A stretch of DNA of 52,654 bases from Phycisphaerae bacterium (GTDB lineage: Bacteria > Planctomycetota > Phycisphaerae > Sedimentisphaerales > Anaerobacaceae), in contig JAPLMX010000054.1 in NCBI GenBank assembly GCA_026386805.1, positions 1 through 52,654 of the forward strand, given 5' to 3'. The notes under the pieces are model-generated. The model searched no databases. It saw nothing but the letters and a program-made list of their open reading frames with translations, and had not been told where the DNA came from. A program made the position numbers and the translations under genes. Each line of letters starts with the position of its first letter. The stretch's first letter is position 1. This document shows, one piece after another, positions 26,015 through 34,179 of the stretch.

Positions 26015-26974
26015 ATGAGAAGTTGCGCAAGTCTTATCTTGTTGGCGATTCTGGCGGCGGCGGGTGTGTCGCGGGGCGATGCTACCGTGGCGAAGATCAC
26101 CCATCGGCAGTTCCAGGCGGTGAACGGTTCCGGCGAGCAGACGTACACGGCCACGCAGAAGGTCACCCTGGAAGGGATCGTGCTGCACCATCCGGCCGAT
26201 ATGCTCAATCCCACGCCGGACGATACGATCACCGCGATGTACAATATGGGTGCCGAGTGGCAACTCTTCTTCCAGGGGGAACGGGACGATCACGCTGGGA
26301 CTGCCGTCTACCTGGCCCAGCTTTACGACAATCTGCCCTGGATCATGCCGGGCGGCGGCTACTCCAACGCCCAATTCATCGCCGAGCTAAGCCGCATCAA
26401 CGCGGCCGGTTTCACGGTCGGAGATCGCATCCGCGTCACGGGCTGGTTTCTCTCCTACAAGGGCAAATACAACATCAACGAGCAGCACAACAACAATCCC
26501 GACCATGATTTCACGATCGAGCTCGTCGCACGAGGTGTCGGCCTTCCGAAGCCGGAAGTCGTGTCCCTGGACGAGCTTAAGGATGATCAGGATCGGTTCG
26601 TGTTCGACCCCGTCCGGCTCGTCGGCGGCGAGTACTACCAGGGCCGGCTGATCAAAATCGAGGATGTCAACGTCGTGGACGCCAAGGGCTGGGGGCCGAA
26701 TGCCACGTTGACCGTCGCGAACGGGACCAAGACGCTTCCCGTCAAGCTCGGACGCGGCAATGGGATTTACGCCGGCTCGTTCAATCTCAGCCGGCCGTTC
26801 GATGTGATCGGGATTCTTGATCAGGACAGCACCGATCTGCGGAGCGGCTACCGGCTTTACGTCATGAATTACGACGGGAACGGCAAGGTCCTAGCCTCGT
26901 ACGAGCATCGTATGGCCGACCAGTCCACGGCGGTGAGCTTGAACAATGGGGCGACTCCCCCCGTTCAGAAGTAG
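26015..26974 (+). CDS. Secreted protein with OB-fold-like domains, metal operon
   Basis: About 319 aa, unknown family. The ATG at 26015 (GGAGG 7 nt upstream) gives a signal peptide (CASLILLAILAAAGVSRGDA); an in-frame ATG at 25976 does not. The mature part shows two segments with the alternating pattern of OB-folds: VTLEGIVLHHPADML, then GFTVGDRIRVTGWFLSYKG, and later GRLIKIEDVNVV with LTVANGTKTLPVKLG. It is rich in Asn/Asp/Tyr and has a histidine-containing HEQHNNNPDHDF-like stretch that could bind metal. It is the first gene of the five-gene operon divergent from nikR, so a role in extracellular or periplasmic metal capture is inferred. Confidence 0.7.
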   Translation: MRSCASLILLAILAAAGVSRGDATVAKITHRQFQAVNGSGEQTYTATQKVTLEGIVLHHPADMLNPTPDDTITAMYNMGAEWQLFFQGERDDHAGTAVYLAQLYDNLPWIMPGGGYSNAQFIAELSRINAAGFTVGDRIRVTGWFLSYKGKYNINEQHNNNPDHDFTIELVARGVGLPKPEVVSLDELKDDQDRFVFDPVRLVGGEYYQGRLIKIEDVNVVDAKGWGPNATLTVANGTKTLPVKLGRGNGIYAGSFNLSRPFDVIGILDQDSTDLRSGYRLYVMNYDGNGKVLASYEHRMADQSTAVSLNNGATPPVQK

Positions 26975-26994
26975 CATCGGAAAGGCGCGACGTG

Positions 26995-27657
26995 ATGAAC
27001 GAGGAACGGCCCAGGAACGCAAGACATGCCTTCACCTTGGTGGAACTGCTGGTCGTCACGGCGATCACGGCGCTGATCCTGGGCATTCTATTGCCTGCGA
27101 CCGGGCGGGCTCGGCTCCAAGCGAAAGTCCTCGCCGTTGGCGCCGAGCTGCGAGATATCGGTCTGGCTCTCGAAGCCTATTCGTTCGATTACGAGGGTAA
27201 GTACCCGCCGGTCCGCGTGGATTGCATGCTGGGCGGCCACTTCTACCAGCTCCCGTACGAGTTGGCGGACGGCGGGTATTTGCCCAAGCCCCCGCCGGGC
27301 ACCTTCCTGTCGGTCGGGATCGAGGACCGGTTCAACCCCGGATATACCTACAAATACCGCTCGGTGGGCACCTTGATCTACAACCGGACCACCGTCATGC
27401 CGGACGGCGCTTATCTCTGGGTCCCCAAGGGCTTTCCTGACAACGAGCAGGAGGAGGGGCAAACCTACAGCAACCTGAAAGAATCGCCCGTGAGCTGGGT
27501 CCTGTATAGCCAAGGCCCCCGTTTCGACGACGCTCAGATGAAGAAGATGCACTACCCCGTTCCGAGAGCCACGTGGTTCAACTGGAAGAAGACCAAAGGG
27601 GTCATCGTGCGAATGCGTCTGCAAAACGGCCGGCAGATTGGCTCCTTTGAGGGGTGA
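26995..27657 (+). CDS. Type II secretion pseudopilin-like protein
   Basis: 220 aa. The prepilin leader and N-methylation helix are clear: HAFTLVELLVVTAITALILG, with peptidase cleavage before Phe and the conserved Glu at +5. The Planctomycetota form FTLVELLVV-(A/T)I, followed by LLPATGRARLQAK, is typical. The globular part includes DFYGKYPPVRV-like and GYTYKYRSVGTLI strands and has no known binding motif. It is the second gene of the metal operon, 20 nt after the secreted protein and 7 nt before the lipoprotein. Its inclusion in a metal ABC operon is unusual: it may be displayed on the surface as a substrate receptor (inference). Confidence 0.8.
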   Translation: MNEERPRNARHAFTLVELLVVTAITALILGILLPATGRARLQAKVLAVGAELRDIGLALEAYSFDYEGKYPPVRVDCMLGGHFYQLPYELADGGYLPKPPPGTFLSVGIEDRFNPGYTYKYRSVGTLIYNRTTVMPDGAYLWVPKGFPDNEQEEGQTYSNLKESPVSWVLYSQGPRFDDAQMKKMHYPVPRATWFNWKKTKGVIVRMRLQNGRQIGSFEG

Positions 27658-27664
27658 GCGCCAC

Positions 27665-28498
27665 GTGAAAAGATCGTCGAATCACGCACTGAGCCTCGTC
27701 ATCCTGCTGGCTCTCGTCAGCAGTTGCCGAGAGACGGGCCATCGCCAAGGCATGGCCGAGATCGCCGTGACGAACTCGTACCTCGAATGTGTGGTGAAGG
27801 ACCTGTGCCCGGAGGGGATCGAGGTCCTGTGCCTGGCGCCGCCCGGGATGTGCCCGAGCCACTTCGACATCGCGCCGGTCCAGGTCCGGCAGTTGCGGAA
27901 TTGCCGGGTGTTGCTGCTGTTTGATTTTCAGCAGTCGATAGAGGAGAAACTGTCGCGTCTGCGGGACGGCGGCCTCAAGATGCAGGCTGTCCAGGTGCCC
28001 GCCGGCCTGTGTGTCCCGGATGCCTACTTGGCGACGTGCAGAGAGGTGGGCCGGATTCTCTCCGTCGTGTATCCGGAGAGGGCGGCGCAGTTCGAAGAGC
28101 GTCTCGCGGGCGTGGAGCACCGGCTTCAGACGCTCGCCACCGACCTGAAGGCTGCCGTAGCCGGTTCGGGCGTTGCGGCGGCCGCCGTGCTGACCTCGCA
28201 TCATCAAGCCAAGTTTGCCGAGTGGCTGGGCCTTCGACCCATTGCCACCTTCATCGGGAGCGATATTGAGACCATGGCCGGCGTCGATCACTGCCTCAAA
28301 AAGGCGGTGGGCCAGGACATCCGGTTCGTGATTGCCAACCGGCAGGAGGGCGAGGGATTAGCAGCGGCCCTCGCCGAGAGATTGCACGCCAAGGCCGTGG
28401 TCTTCAGCAATTTCCCTCAATCGTGTGAAGGTGCGGACGGATTCGACGGGCTTGTCCGCGATAACGTGGGGCTTCTGCTCGGGGCGGCTGGAAAATGA
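27665..28498 (+). CDS. ZnuA/TroA-like metal-binding lipoprotein
   Basis: 277 aa. The GTG at 27665 is used: GAGGGGTGAG overlaps the previous stop, and the product begins with a lipoprotein signal (ALSLVILLALVSSC). The fold is that of cluster A-I substrate-binding proteins: PPGMCPSHFDIAPVQV stands where ZnuA has the first metal histidine (GADPHTYEPTP), a long backbone helix spans about 130-165, and TSHHQAKFAEWLGL stands where the C-terminal half begins. Cys appears next to the first His. With NikR upstream, nickel is the likeliest metal; zinc or manganese is usual for this class. ATGA overlap with the ATPase gene. Confidence 0.82.
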   Translation: MKRSSNHALSLVILLALVSSCRETGHRQGMAEIAVTNSYLECVVKDLCPEGIEVLCLAPPGMCPSHFDIAPVQVRQLRNCRVLLLFDFQQSIEEKLSRLRDGGLKMQAVQVPAGLCVPDAYLATCREVGRILSVVYPERAAQFEERLAGVEHRLQTLATDLKAAVAGSGVAAAAVLTSHHQAKFAEWLGLRPIATFIGSDIETMAGVDHCLKKAVGQDIRFVIANRQEGEGLAAALAERLHAKAVVFSNFPQSCEGADGFDGLVRDNVGLLLGAAGK

Positions 28499-29313
28499 CC
28501 CCAGGCTCATTAGTGCTCTCGAATGTCCGGGTCCACCGGGGCGGCCGTACGGTCCTGCAGATTGACAATCTGAAGGTTCCGCCCGGCGACTTCGTGGGGA
28601 TCGTCGGACCCAACGGCGCGGGCAAGACCACGCTGCTCAAGGTTTGCGCCGGTTTGGTCAAACCCACTGGCGGCTCGGTCTGGATGGAAGGACTGGACCT
28701 GACACGTCTCGGCGCCTGGCGCAAATGCGAGCTGCGCCAGCACATCGGCTACATCCCCCAGGTGGCGGAGTACAACGCCGAGCTTCCATTTACGTTGCGG
28801 GAAGTGGTCGCGATGGGCCGGACCAGCATCCGCCCGCTGCTGACGGCCCTCAAGGCGGAAGATCGCGAGGTTGTGGACCATTGGATCGATACGGTGGGAC
28901 TGGGCGACCGGCGGAATCAGACGTTCCGTAGCCTCTCCGGCGGCGAGCAGCAGAAAGCCCTCATCGCACGCGCGATGGCCCAGGACCCCCGAATCCTGAT
29001 GCTCGATGAGGCCTGCGCCAATCTCGATTTTGACTGGAAGTACCAGATTTCGGAGATGGTGGAGCGCCTATACCGCCAGAACCAAATCACCGTACTGATG
29101 GTCTCGCATGAGACCAGTGTTCTGCCCCATACGTGTGGGCGAGTGGTTCTTCTCGCGGGAGGCCGCATTCTTGCGGATGGTGGGGTCGAGGACGTGCTGT
29201 CACCTAACAAGTTGAACGGCGCCTACCACGGGGGCCTCCGTGTCGCGGACATAGGCGGACGAAAGTATATCGTGAGCGTCAGCCGCAGCCTTGAGGCGGG
29301 GGGGACGTCCTGA
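28495..29313 (+). CDS. ABC transporter ATPase, ZnuC/MntB class
   Basis: 272 aa cytoplasmic ATPase. Walker A GPNGAGKTT, Q-loop IGYIPQ, signature LSGGEQQ, Walker B ILMLDEACANLD (DEA replaces the usual DEP) and H-loop VSHE. Overlaps the lipoprotein gene by 4 nt (ATGA) and ends 1 nt before the permease ATG, so the three are translationally coupled. It powers metal import through the permease. Confidence 0.92.
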   Translation: MTPGSLVLSNVRVHRGGRTVLQIDNLKVPPGDFVGIVGPNGAGKTTLLKVCAGLVKPTGGSVWMEGLDLTRLGAWRKCELRQHIGYIPQVAEYNAELPFTLREVVAMGRTSIRPLLTALKAEDREVVDHWIDTVGLGDRRNQTFRSLSGGEQQKALIARAMAQDPRILMLDEACANLDFDWKYQISEMVERLYRQNQITVLMVSHETSVLPHTCGRVVLLAGGRILADGGVEDVLSPNKLNGAYHGGLRVADIGGRKYIVSVSRSLEAGGTS

Positions 29314-29314
29314 C

Positions 29315-30115
29315 ATGGACCCGTTCTTTTATCTGGTCATTCTCGCCGGCGCGATCGCAGGGGCCAGTTGCGGCCTGCTCGGCGTTTATATCGTCGGGCT
29401 GCGGCTGCCTTTCGTCGGCATCTTCATCTCGCACGCGGCGATGGCCGGGACGATCTTCTCGTATTTGCTGGGGCTCAGCCCCATCTGGGGTCCGGTGGTG
29501 GTCTCCGCCGTCACCGCGGCGAGCCTGGCGGCGATTCGTCCGGAGAGATCACGTATGGACCCGAACGTTGCCTTGGCCATCCTGTTCTCGCTGATGCTTG
29601 GACTGACATTTCTGGGCATGGGTCTGATGCAGGGGAGCCGCTCTGAAGTTCTGGGCCTGCTCTGGGGCAGCATCCTCTTCGTTCAGAGCAAGAGCGTCTT
29701 CGTCATCGGCGTTGCCGCTGCTGCTTTCGTTGTCTTTGCCCTTGCCTTCAACAAGGAACTGAAGGTCCTGCTGTTCAGTCGCACGATTGCCGCAGCCACC
29801 GGGGTGCACGAGACTTTTGTCTACTCGCTGTTCCTGGCGTTGTGCGGCATCATCCTGGCCGTCAACCTGCCGCTGGTGGGGGGGCTGATGATCTTCAGTC
29901 TCATCACGAGCCCGGCCGCCGCCGCCTACCAAATCTGCCGCGGGCACCGGGCGGTCGTGGCCGCCTCGACGGGGTTCGGCGTCATCAGTGCCGTCGGCGG
30001 TTTCGTCTTCTCGTACTACTTCAACCTGCCGACCGGCGCCTGCACGGTCCTCGCCAGCACCGTACTCTTTGCGCTGGCCGTCGCCTGGCGGGCGCTGGCC
30101 GGCAAAGCGGACTGA
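29315..30115 (+). CDS. ABC-3 family metal permease (ZnuB/MntC class)
   Basis: 266 aa, about eight to nine membrane helices. N-terminal GAIAGASCGLLGVYIVGLRLPFVG and SHAAMAGTI are the family signature; LKVLLFSRTIAAATGVHE and LVGGLMIFSLITSPAAAA are the later conserved loops that meet the ATPase. The ATG at 29315 is preferred over upstream codons. It ends the five-gene operon. A repeat-rich gap follows. Confidence 0.9.
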   Translation: MDPFFYLVILAGAIAGASCGLLGVYIVGLRLPFVGIFISHAAMAGTIFSYLLGLSPIWGPVVVSAVTAASLAAIRPERSRMDPNVALAILFSLMLGLTFLGMGLMQGSRSEVLGLLWGSILFVQSKSVFVIGVAAAAFVVFALAFNKELKVLLFSRTIAAATGVHETFVYSLFLALCGIILAVNLPLVGGLMIFSLITSPAAAAYQICRGHRAVVAASTGFGVISAVGGFVFSYYFNLPTGACTVLASTVLFALAVAWRALAGKAD

Positions 30116-30256
30116 CGTGTGGGACCAAGAGGCCGTGTGAGCGGCCGCGTACGATCCGGGTGGCAGCGGCAAGCGGAGTCCGCGCAACTTGCCGCTGGTC
30201 GTCGCCGCGAAATACGCGTACCACGCGAAAAAAGAACAGGAGATCATCCACAGAAA

Positions 30257-30410
30257 CGTCATTGCGAGCAGCGCAGCAAAGCCTGCCCCTGCGGAGGCAG
30301 GGGAAGCAATCTCAATCTCCGTGATGGTAGATTCTGTGAAACACCCCTGATGAAGCATGTAGCAGGTAGGGTGGGTTCTCAACCCACGCGGGACTCCATC
30401 AGCCGCCGAG
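30257..30410. repeat. REP-like repeats downstream of the metal operon
   Basis: CGTCATTGCGAGC...GAAGCAATCTC (30257-30315) is a REP-like motif common in many bacteria, here with the hairpin CCCCTGC-ggag-GCAGGGG. GTGGGTT-ctc-AACCCAC (about 30371-30387) is a second perfect 7-bp stem with a short loop. They may stop the operon transcript. The rest of 30116-30502 holds no gene that I can support. Confidence 0.55.
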
Positions 30411-30502
30411 ATCACCGAGAACAATCCCCGCACACGAATGTGAAATGTGTAGGTGTGACCCCAGTTTCTTCCTGGACATTGATAGAACCTTAGAGGTGCA
30501 AA

Positions 30503-30682
30503 ATGACACTGAAACGAGAAGAGGTCAGAGCGCAGGAAATGGTCGAGCAATTCTTGGTAGACTTGCAGGATCACAAGAAAACACCGAGGGTTCCCCAATG
30601 GATACGGGACTATGCGAGGATGAGACTGAAACACTTGGCGAGTCCGTCTTGTGTGGAGCGCGGAAGCACGAACGGGGATTGA
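30503..30682 (+). CDS. Small hypothetical protein, 59 aa
   Basis: AGAGGTG stands 5 nt before the ATG. The product is charged and helical (MTLKREEVRAQEMVEQFLVD..), with PRVPQWIRDYARMRLKHL in the second half, followed by a short tail. The composition is protein-like, and the frame is not a shadow of another gene. I know no family. It precedes the Rrf2-like gene by 160 nt. Confidence 0.5.
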   Translation: MTLKREEVRAQEMVEQFLVDLQDHKKTPRVPQWIRDYARMRLKHLASPSCVERGSTNGD

Positions 30683-30843
30683 GGGTTGACCGTTTGAGGC
30701 TTTTGGGCAATGGGGTCGTGCCCGCCCAGGCTGAACTCGCATTCCGAATCCTGATAGAGAGATTCGCAACGGTACGGGAGCACGCTTAGGGCTTGTATTG
30801 GCTCCTGGAATAGAGTAGACTGGCGATATTGAGAAAGGACATC

Positions 30844-31218
30844 ATGGAACTCTCGGGCTATCAGACGTATGGGATTGTCATTCTCCAGGAGCTGCGCCGC
30901 ACTCCAGGCGTGGGCTTGGCAGGTTTGGCTGCGGCTCTGGGGGTCAGTGAGGGAACGATCCAGCAGGTAGTAAGCGGAGACAAGGACGGACAGCCCACAT
31001 CGGGGTCGCTCGTCAAGGCCGGCTTGGTTGAATCCCGACGCAGTGGTGGATATGTGCTGGCGAATCCCCGGCACCAGGTGACGGTGGTGGAGGTAGTAGC
31101 GGCCTTGCCCACGGTGTCCCGGCCGCTCCGGGCGAATCAGCGGGTCCTGGACCTGCGTAAGGAGGTTGCGGGTAAACTGGCAGCGGCGCTGGGCCGGATG
31201 CGGGTGGATGACCTGTGA
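30844..31218 (+). CDS. Rrf2-like transcriptional regulator
   Basis: 124 aa. Winged helix: LRRTPGVGLAGLAAALGVSEGTIQQV, a GSLVKAGLVESRRSGGYVLANPRHQVTVVEVV wing and dimer helix, then a C-terminal helix. The L-x-x-AGLV-x-S-R-x-GGY pattern is that of Rrf2 proteins. The usual three cysteines for an iron-sulfur cluster are absent, so it is probably not an Fe-S sensor. A TTG at 30829 is in frame, but ATG 30844 with AAAGGA upstream is preferred. The target genes are not evident. Confidence 0.7.
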   Translation: MELSGYQTYGIVILQELRRTPGVGLAGLAAALGVSEGTIQQVVSGDKDGQPTSGSLVKAGLVESRRSGGYVLANPRHQVTVVEVVAALPTVSRPLRANQRVLDLRKEVAGKLAAALGRMRVDDL

Positions 31219-31283
31219 TTGTGTGTCAGTCCCCTGTTAAGAATTCGGTAGTGGGTCAGTTTCAAATTTGAGGTAACGAGAGC

Positions 31284-31511
31284 ATGAAACTGGTGCGCAT
31301 AGACTAGGTGGACAGCAAGGCAGCCCCGAACGAATGGGAGCACTTAGTCGGCCTTGAATCTCTTGAGCCTATCCATTGCACTTCCGTCGGGTTTCTGGTA
31401 GAAGAAACGCCCACATACAAGACCATCGCGCACAGTATGAGTGACAGCCAGGTATGCGGGCGGATCACGATTCCAACGGCCTGCATCGAGAAGTGCAGGA
31501 GACTGAAATGA
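31284..31511 (+). pseudogene. Small phage-type protein gene with in-frame amber codon
   Basis: Reading from ATG 31284 gives MKLVRID, then TAG (31305-31307), then VDSKAAPNEWEHL... to IPTACIEKCRRLK before a TGA at 31511. The part after the stop (CTSVGFLVEETPTYKTIAHSM, GRITIPTACI) is typical of small phage or plasmid proteins that start MKLVRI-W-VDS; a TGG to TAG change would explain it. Either the gene is inactive, or a GTG at 31308 is used, giving 67 aa. Function unknown. Confidence 0.55.
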
Positions 31512-31518
31512 CCAGTCC

Positions 31519-31653
31519 CTATTTTTTCTTGTTGGGCCGTTGCGTCAAGGCAGAGCCAGCAACGCTCTTCACAGCCTTCGGTGTGTTGAGATTCCGAAGG
31601 AGCTTGGATGCGGTCTTGCCGACCTGCTTCGACGTTCTCTCGTTTTTACCCAT
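31519..31653 (-). CDS. Small basic hypothetical protein, 44 aa
   Basis: MGKNERTSKQVGKTASKLLR, then a lysine/asparagine-rich second half with KSVAGSALTQ and a KKK end. The pattern of K-x-x-x-SAAGSALTQ followed by a lysine tail recurs in small uncharacterised bacterial proteins, often near mobile genes. GGAGA stands 7 nt before the ATG. It is convergent with the amber-bearing gene at 31284-31511. Function unknown. Confidence 0.65.
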   Translation of the reverse strand: MGKNERTSKQVGKTASKLLRNLNTPKAVKSVAGSALTQRPNKKK

Positions 31654-31741
31654 AGTAGGGTCTCCAAGAAAACTGTTACTCCATTAACGTCGGCAGCCAC
31701 GGACATCCGTGACAAAATGTGACTGCCTTGCAAATTGCTCG

Positions 31742-31816
31742 TTGACAAGTCAAGATCGTCGCACTACCTTGACCGCTCAAGCGTAATATATGCTTGAGCA
31801 GTTAAGGAGTCAAGGT
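31742..31816 (+). promoter_or_regulatory. Promoter with nested palindromic operator
   Basis: TTGACA (31742-31747), 17-nt spacer, TACCTT (31765-31770). Starting at the -10 box lies a nested palindrome: outer arms ACCTTGAC (31766-31773) and GTCAAGGT (31809-31816), inner arms GCTCAAGC (31775-31782) and GCTTGAGC (31792-31799), all perfect. Another GTCAAG half-site occurs near 31749. It sits 46 nt ahead of the 84-aa gene and looks like a repressor-controlled promoter or leader hairpin. Confidence 0.6.
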
Positions 31817-31861
31817 ATATTTTGAATTAAAGTTGCATTTGCAGGAACGCCGAAGTACACT

Positions 31862-32116
31862 ATGGATATGCAAAAGCGGTCAAGCAGGAAAAGGATGGAC
31901 CTGAACCGCCTTGCCAAGTCAATAGTCGATCAAGCCACCACGGATGAAGAGTTGCAGGCGAAGGCCCTTGCAGAAGGGAAGAACCCCGCCGCTGTCCTCC
32001 TTGGAAGGCTTGGTGGACTGAAGGGCGGCAAGGCGAGGGCTTTGAAATTGTCGGGAGAAGAGCGAAGCCAAATAGCAAGAATAGCTGCAAAAGTAAGATG
32101 GGAGAACAAAGAATAA
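31862..32116 (+). CDS. Small conserved basic protein (GRLGGLKGGKARA type)
   Basis: 84 aa. It follows a widely found pattern: DLNRLAKSIVDQATTDEE, then NPAAVLLGRLGGLKGGKARA and EERSQIARIAAKVRW. The C-terminal Gly/Lys/Ala block resembles KGG or AT-hook-like DNA-binding tails, and such proteins are often called histone-H1-like without evidence. It is the first gene after the palindromic promoter and is followed 12 nt later by the 64-aa gene, with AAGGAGG between. It may be the autoregulatory or nucleic-acid-binding part of the three-gene unit ending in the protease (inference). Confidence 0.75.
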   Translation: MDMQKRSSRKRMDLNRLAKSIVDQATTDEELQAKALAEGKNPAAVLLGRLGGLKGGKARALKLSGEERSQIARIAAKVRWENKE

Positions 32117-32128
32117 GGAGGCTATGCA

Positions 32129-32323
32129 ATGGCCAAAAAAATAAAACAAGCAACACCGGGTAAATCGGAGACTCTATATAATCAATATTTTATTCCAATC
32201 AATTACGCCAATGAGCCAACATCACTCCAGCAACCTTCTCCGCTTAGAAATGTGCAGAGTTTTACCACTTATGCAATTTCAGATGACTTGTTCATCTATC
32301 GTCCGGTAAAACAAAATGCCTAA
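32129..32323 (+). CDS. Small hypothetical protein, 64 aa
   Basis: A strong ribosome site (AAGGAGG, 7 nt before ATG) supports it. The product is MAKKIKQATPGKSETLYNQY... with FIPINYANEPTSLQQ and a tail FTTYAISDDLFIYRPVKQ; no membrane helix and no known motif. It overlaps the following protease gene by 8 nt, so the two are coupled. The base composition is A+T-richer than the rest of the window. It could be an adaptor or substrate for the protease. Confidence 0.65.
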   Translation: MAKKIKQATPGKSETLYNQYFIPINYANEPTSLQQPSPLRNVQSFTTYAISDDLFIYRPVKQNA

Positions 32324-33230
32324 TTGGAGCGAAGTTTTCAAAGAGATACAGGGTTATCGTGTCAAGTCTCCATTTGACGCGGTAAGGCTGAAATATCTCA
32401 CAAAGCTGCACAAGCATACGGGCCGAAATGTCATCGCGTATTACTCTGGGTTCCTCAGCAAGCCGGGTATCGACTTGTCCCAAATCGTTGACGAAGACAA
32501 AGATGGATTTATGATGGCGATCCATCGTCTCGATAGGTCCAAAGGGCTTGATTTAGTCCTGCATACCGAAGGCGGAGATGGTGCAGCAACGGAATCAATC
32601 GTTGACTATCTTAGGCGGATGTTTGGCAAGAATGTTCGAGCGGTTGTGCCACAGATTGCGATGTCAGCGGGGACAATGATTGCGTGTTCATGCCGACAGA
32701 TTGTGATGGCGAAGCACTCAAGTCTGGGACCGATTGATCCTCAGTTAAGGGGCATTCCTGCGCTCGGAGTAGTTGAGGAGTTTGAGAGAGCCTGCAGAGA
32801 AATCAAAGCGGACTCGACCAGAATCCCGATTTGGCAAGCCATTATTGGTCAGTATCGTCCCACATTTCTTAGCCAGTGTGAAAATGCCATTGCGTGGTCG
32901 CGTGCCTTTGTTGCAGAACAACTCGAACAGGTGATGTTTTCAACAGACCCACCAGACCCAAACGCCACGAAAAAGGCGTCTAACATTGTCCAGAAACTAA
33001 GCGACTATACCGGCAATAAGGGCCACAACAGGCATCTGAATATTGATGAATGCAAAGCGATGGGTCTCGATATAGTCGTCCTTGAGAACGATGCTGTGCT
33101 GCAAGACCTGGTCTTAACCATCCATCATTGCTACATGCATTTGCTGCAAAACACCCTTGCCTACAAGGTAATTGAGAATCACAAGGGCGTGGCACTGATC
33201 AAGAATTGGGCTCCCCAAAATAAAATATAG
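32316..33230 (+). CDS. SDH-family Clp-fold serine protease
   Basis: 304 aa. It resembles the SDH (serine dehydrogenase proteinase) family, cytoplasmic relatives of SppA and ClpP. DLVLHTEGGDGAATESIVDYLRR contains the GG oxyanion loop, VPQIAMSAGTMIACSC places the nucleophilic Ser in M-S-A-G-T, and AKHSSLGPIDPQ is the following conserved loop. The C-terminal half is helical. There is no signal peptide. It is the last of three overlapping or near-touching genes driven from 31742. SDH-type proteases appear in phage-defence and mobile contexts, so an accessory role is likely. The IS66 derivative starts 6 nt after its stop. Confidence 0.8.
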   Translation: MPNWSEVFKEIQGYRVKSPFDAVRLKYLTKLHKHTGRNVIAYYSGFLSKPGIDLSQIVDEDKDGFMMAIHRLDRSKGLDLVLHTEGGDGAATESIVDYLRRMFGKNVRAVVPQIAMSAGTMIACSCRQIVMAKHSSLGPIDPQLRGIPALGVVEEFERACREIKADSTRIPIWQAIIGQYRPTFLSQCENAIAWSRAFVAEQLEQVMFSTDPPDPNATKKASNIVQKLSDYTGNKGHNRHLNIDECKAMGLDIVVLENDAVLQDLVLTIHHCYMHLLQNTLAYKVIENHKGVALIKNWAPQNKI

Positions 33231-33307
33231 AATCTTCTGTGACATTGCGGCAAGCCGGAAAAATCTTTGAATTTGTGAGGGCGGCTGTGGGTCTGGAGGG
33301 CCGGGGA

Positions 33308-33769
33308 TCAGCTTTTCCGAGGGGCGGCCAGCTTCTGGAGGGTATCCCGATAGTTCCAGGGCATCCAGTCGGCCGGATGAGCGGCGAGCTCATCCGCGTG
33401 CTTGAGCAGTTGGGTCAGGTAGTCGAAGGGGTTGACGCCGTTCAGTTCGCAGGTGTGGATCAGGCTCATGAACAACAGGACCGGAAGCTGGTAGGCCTCC
33501 AGAACCTCGGTCGCGGCGGCGGGATTCTGCGGCCACCACCGGAACCGTCCCATCGACAGCCGCTTCTGGCACAGCCAAAAGCCCTGCCCATCATAGACCA
33601 GGATCTTGATCGCCTTGCGGCAGCGGTTGCCAAACACGAAAACACCGCCACTGAAAGGATCGCTGCGCAGCGCCTCCCGACAGACCCGGGCCAGCCCATC
33701 GATCCCTTTGCGGAAATCCGCCGGCTCGATGGCGACCAGAATCCGCATCTGCGGTGTCACCTGGATCAT
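33308..33769 (-). pseudogene. IS66 TnpB fused to the C-terminus of TnpC
   Basis: 153 aa. The first part ([48 protein letters not shown]) is IS66 Orf2/TnpB. From about residue 95 it becomes the extreme C-terminus of the IS66 transposase (FMSLIHTCELNGVNPFDYL, MPWNYRDTL). The DDE catalytic domain of TnpC and the end of TnpB are deleted, with the frame kept. ATG overlaps the tnpA stop (ATGA), as is usual in IS66. Confidence 0.85.
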
Positions 33770-34179
33770 GCCGGGCCACTCCGGAACAGGCGCGCGAAGG
33801 AGACGAGGTCGGGAACCCCGATCCCCTTCACGTGCATCCGCATCTTCCCGCCGCGGCCGTCCTCCCACTCGATCGTGCATTCGGGGGACGGGGACGTCAG
33901 CCCACCCGGCAGAAGCTCAAGGAAATCAGGGGGCTTGGGCTTTCCCCGATCCCCGGTGTCCGGGGTCGCCCCATCGAGATGCTTCTGGAGCGAGTTGTAC
34001 TTCAGACCCAGCGTGTGGGCGGTCGGGTTGATCCCGTGTTCCCGGGCGAGGGCCACGGCCTTCTCCCAAAGCTCCTTGGGGAGTCGCTTACGACCGTGCT
34101 GCCGCCTCCGCCATTGCTCGAACTGACGACGCGTGGTGGACAGCACCACGGGGACATCTGCAGATGGCCTGGTACTCAT
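33766..34179 (-). CDS. IS66 TnpA (Orf1) accessory protein
   Basis: 137 aa. [36 protein letters not shown] gives the helix-turn-helix of IS66 Orf1, followed by [18 protein letters not shown]; the second half has [19 protein letters not shown]. The ATG at 34179 with GGAG upstream is used. Intact, but its partner transposase is destroyed. Confidence 0.82.
   Translation of the reverse strand: MSTRPSADVPVVLSTTRRQFEQWRRRQHGRKRLPKELWEKAVALAREHGINPTAHTLGLKYNSLQKHLDGATPDTGDRGKPKPPDFLELLPGGLTSPSPECTIEWEDGRGGKMRMHVKGIGVPDLVSFARLFRSGPA

Noticed and set aside
30257-30410. CRISPR-like repeats after the metal operon
   Set aside because: The units are different hairpins, not regularly spaced direct repeats; no cas genes in the window.
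31284-31511. Selenocysteine or other recoding at the TAG
   Set aside because: TAG is not the selenocysteine codon and no recoding hairpin is evident; a nonsense mutation or GTG restart is simpler.
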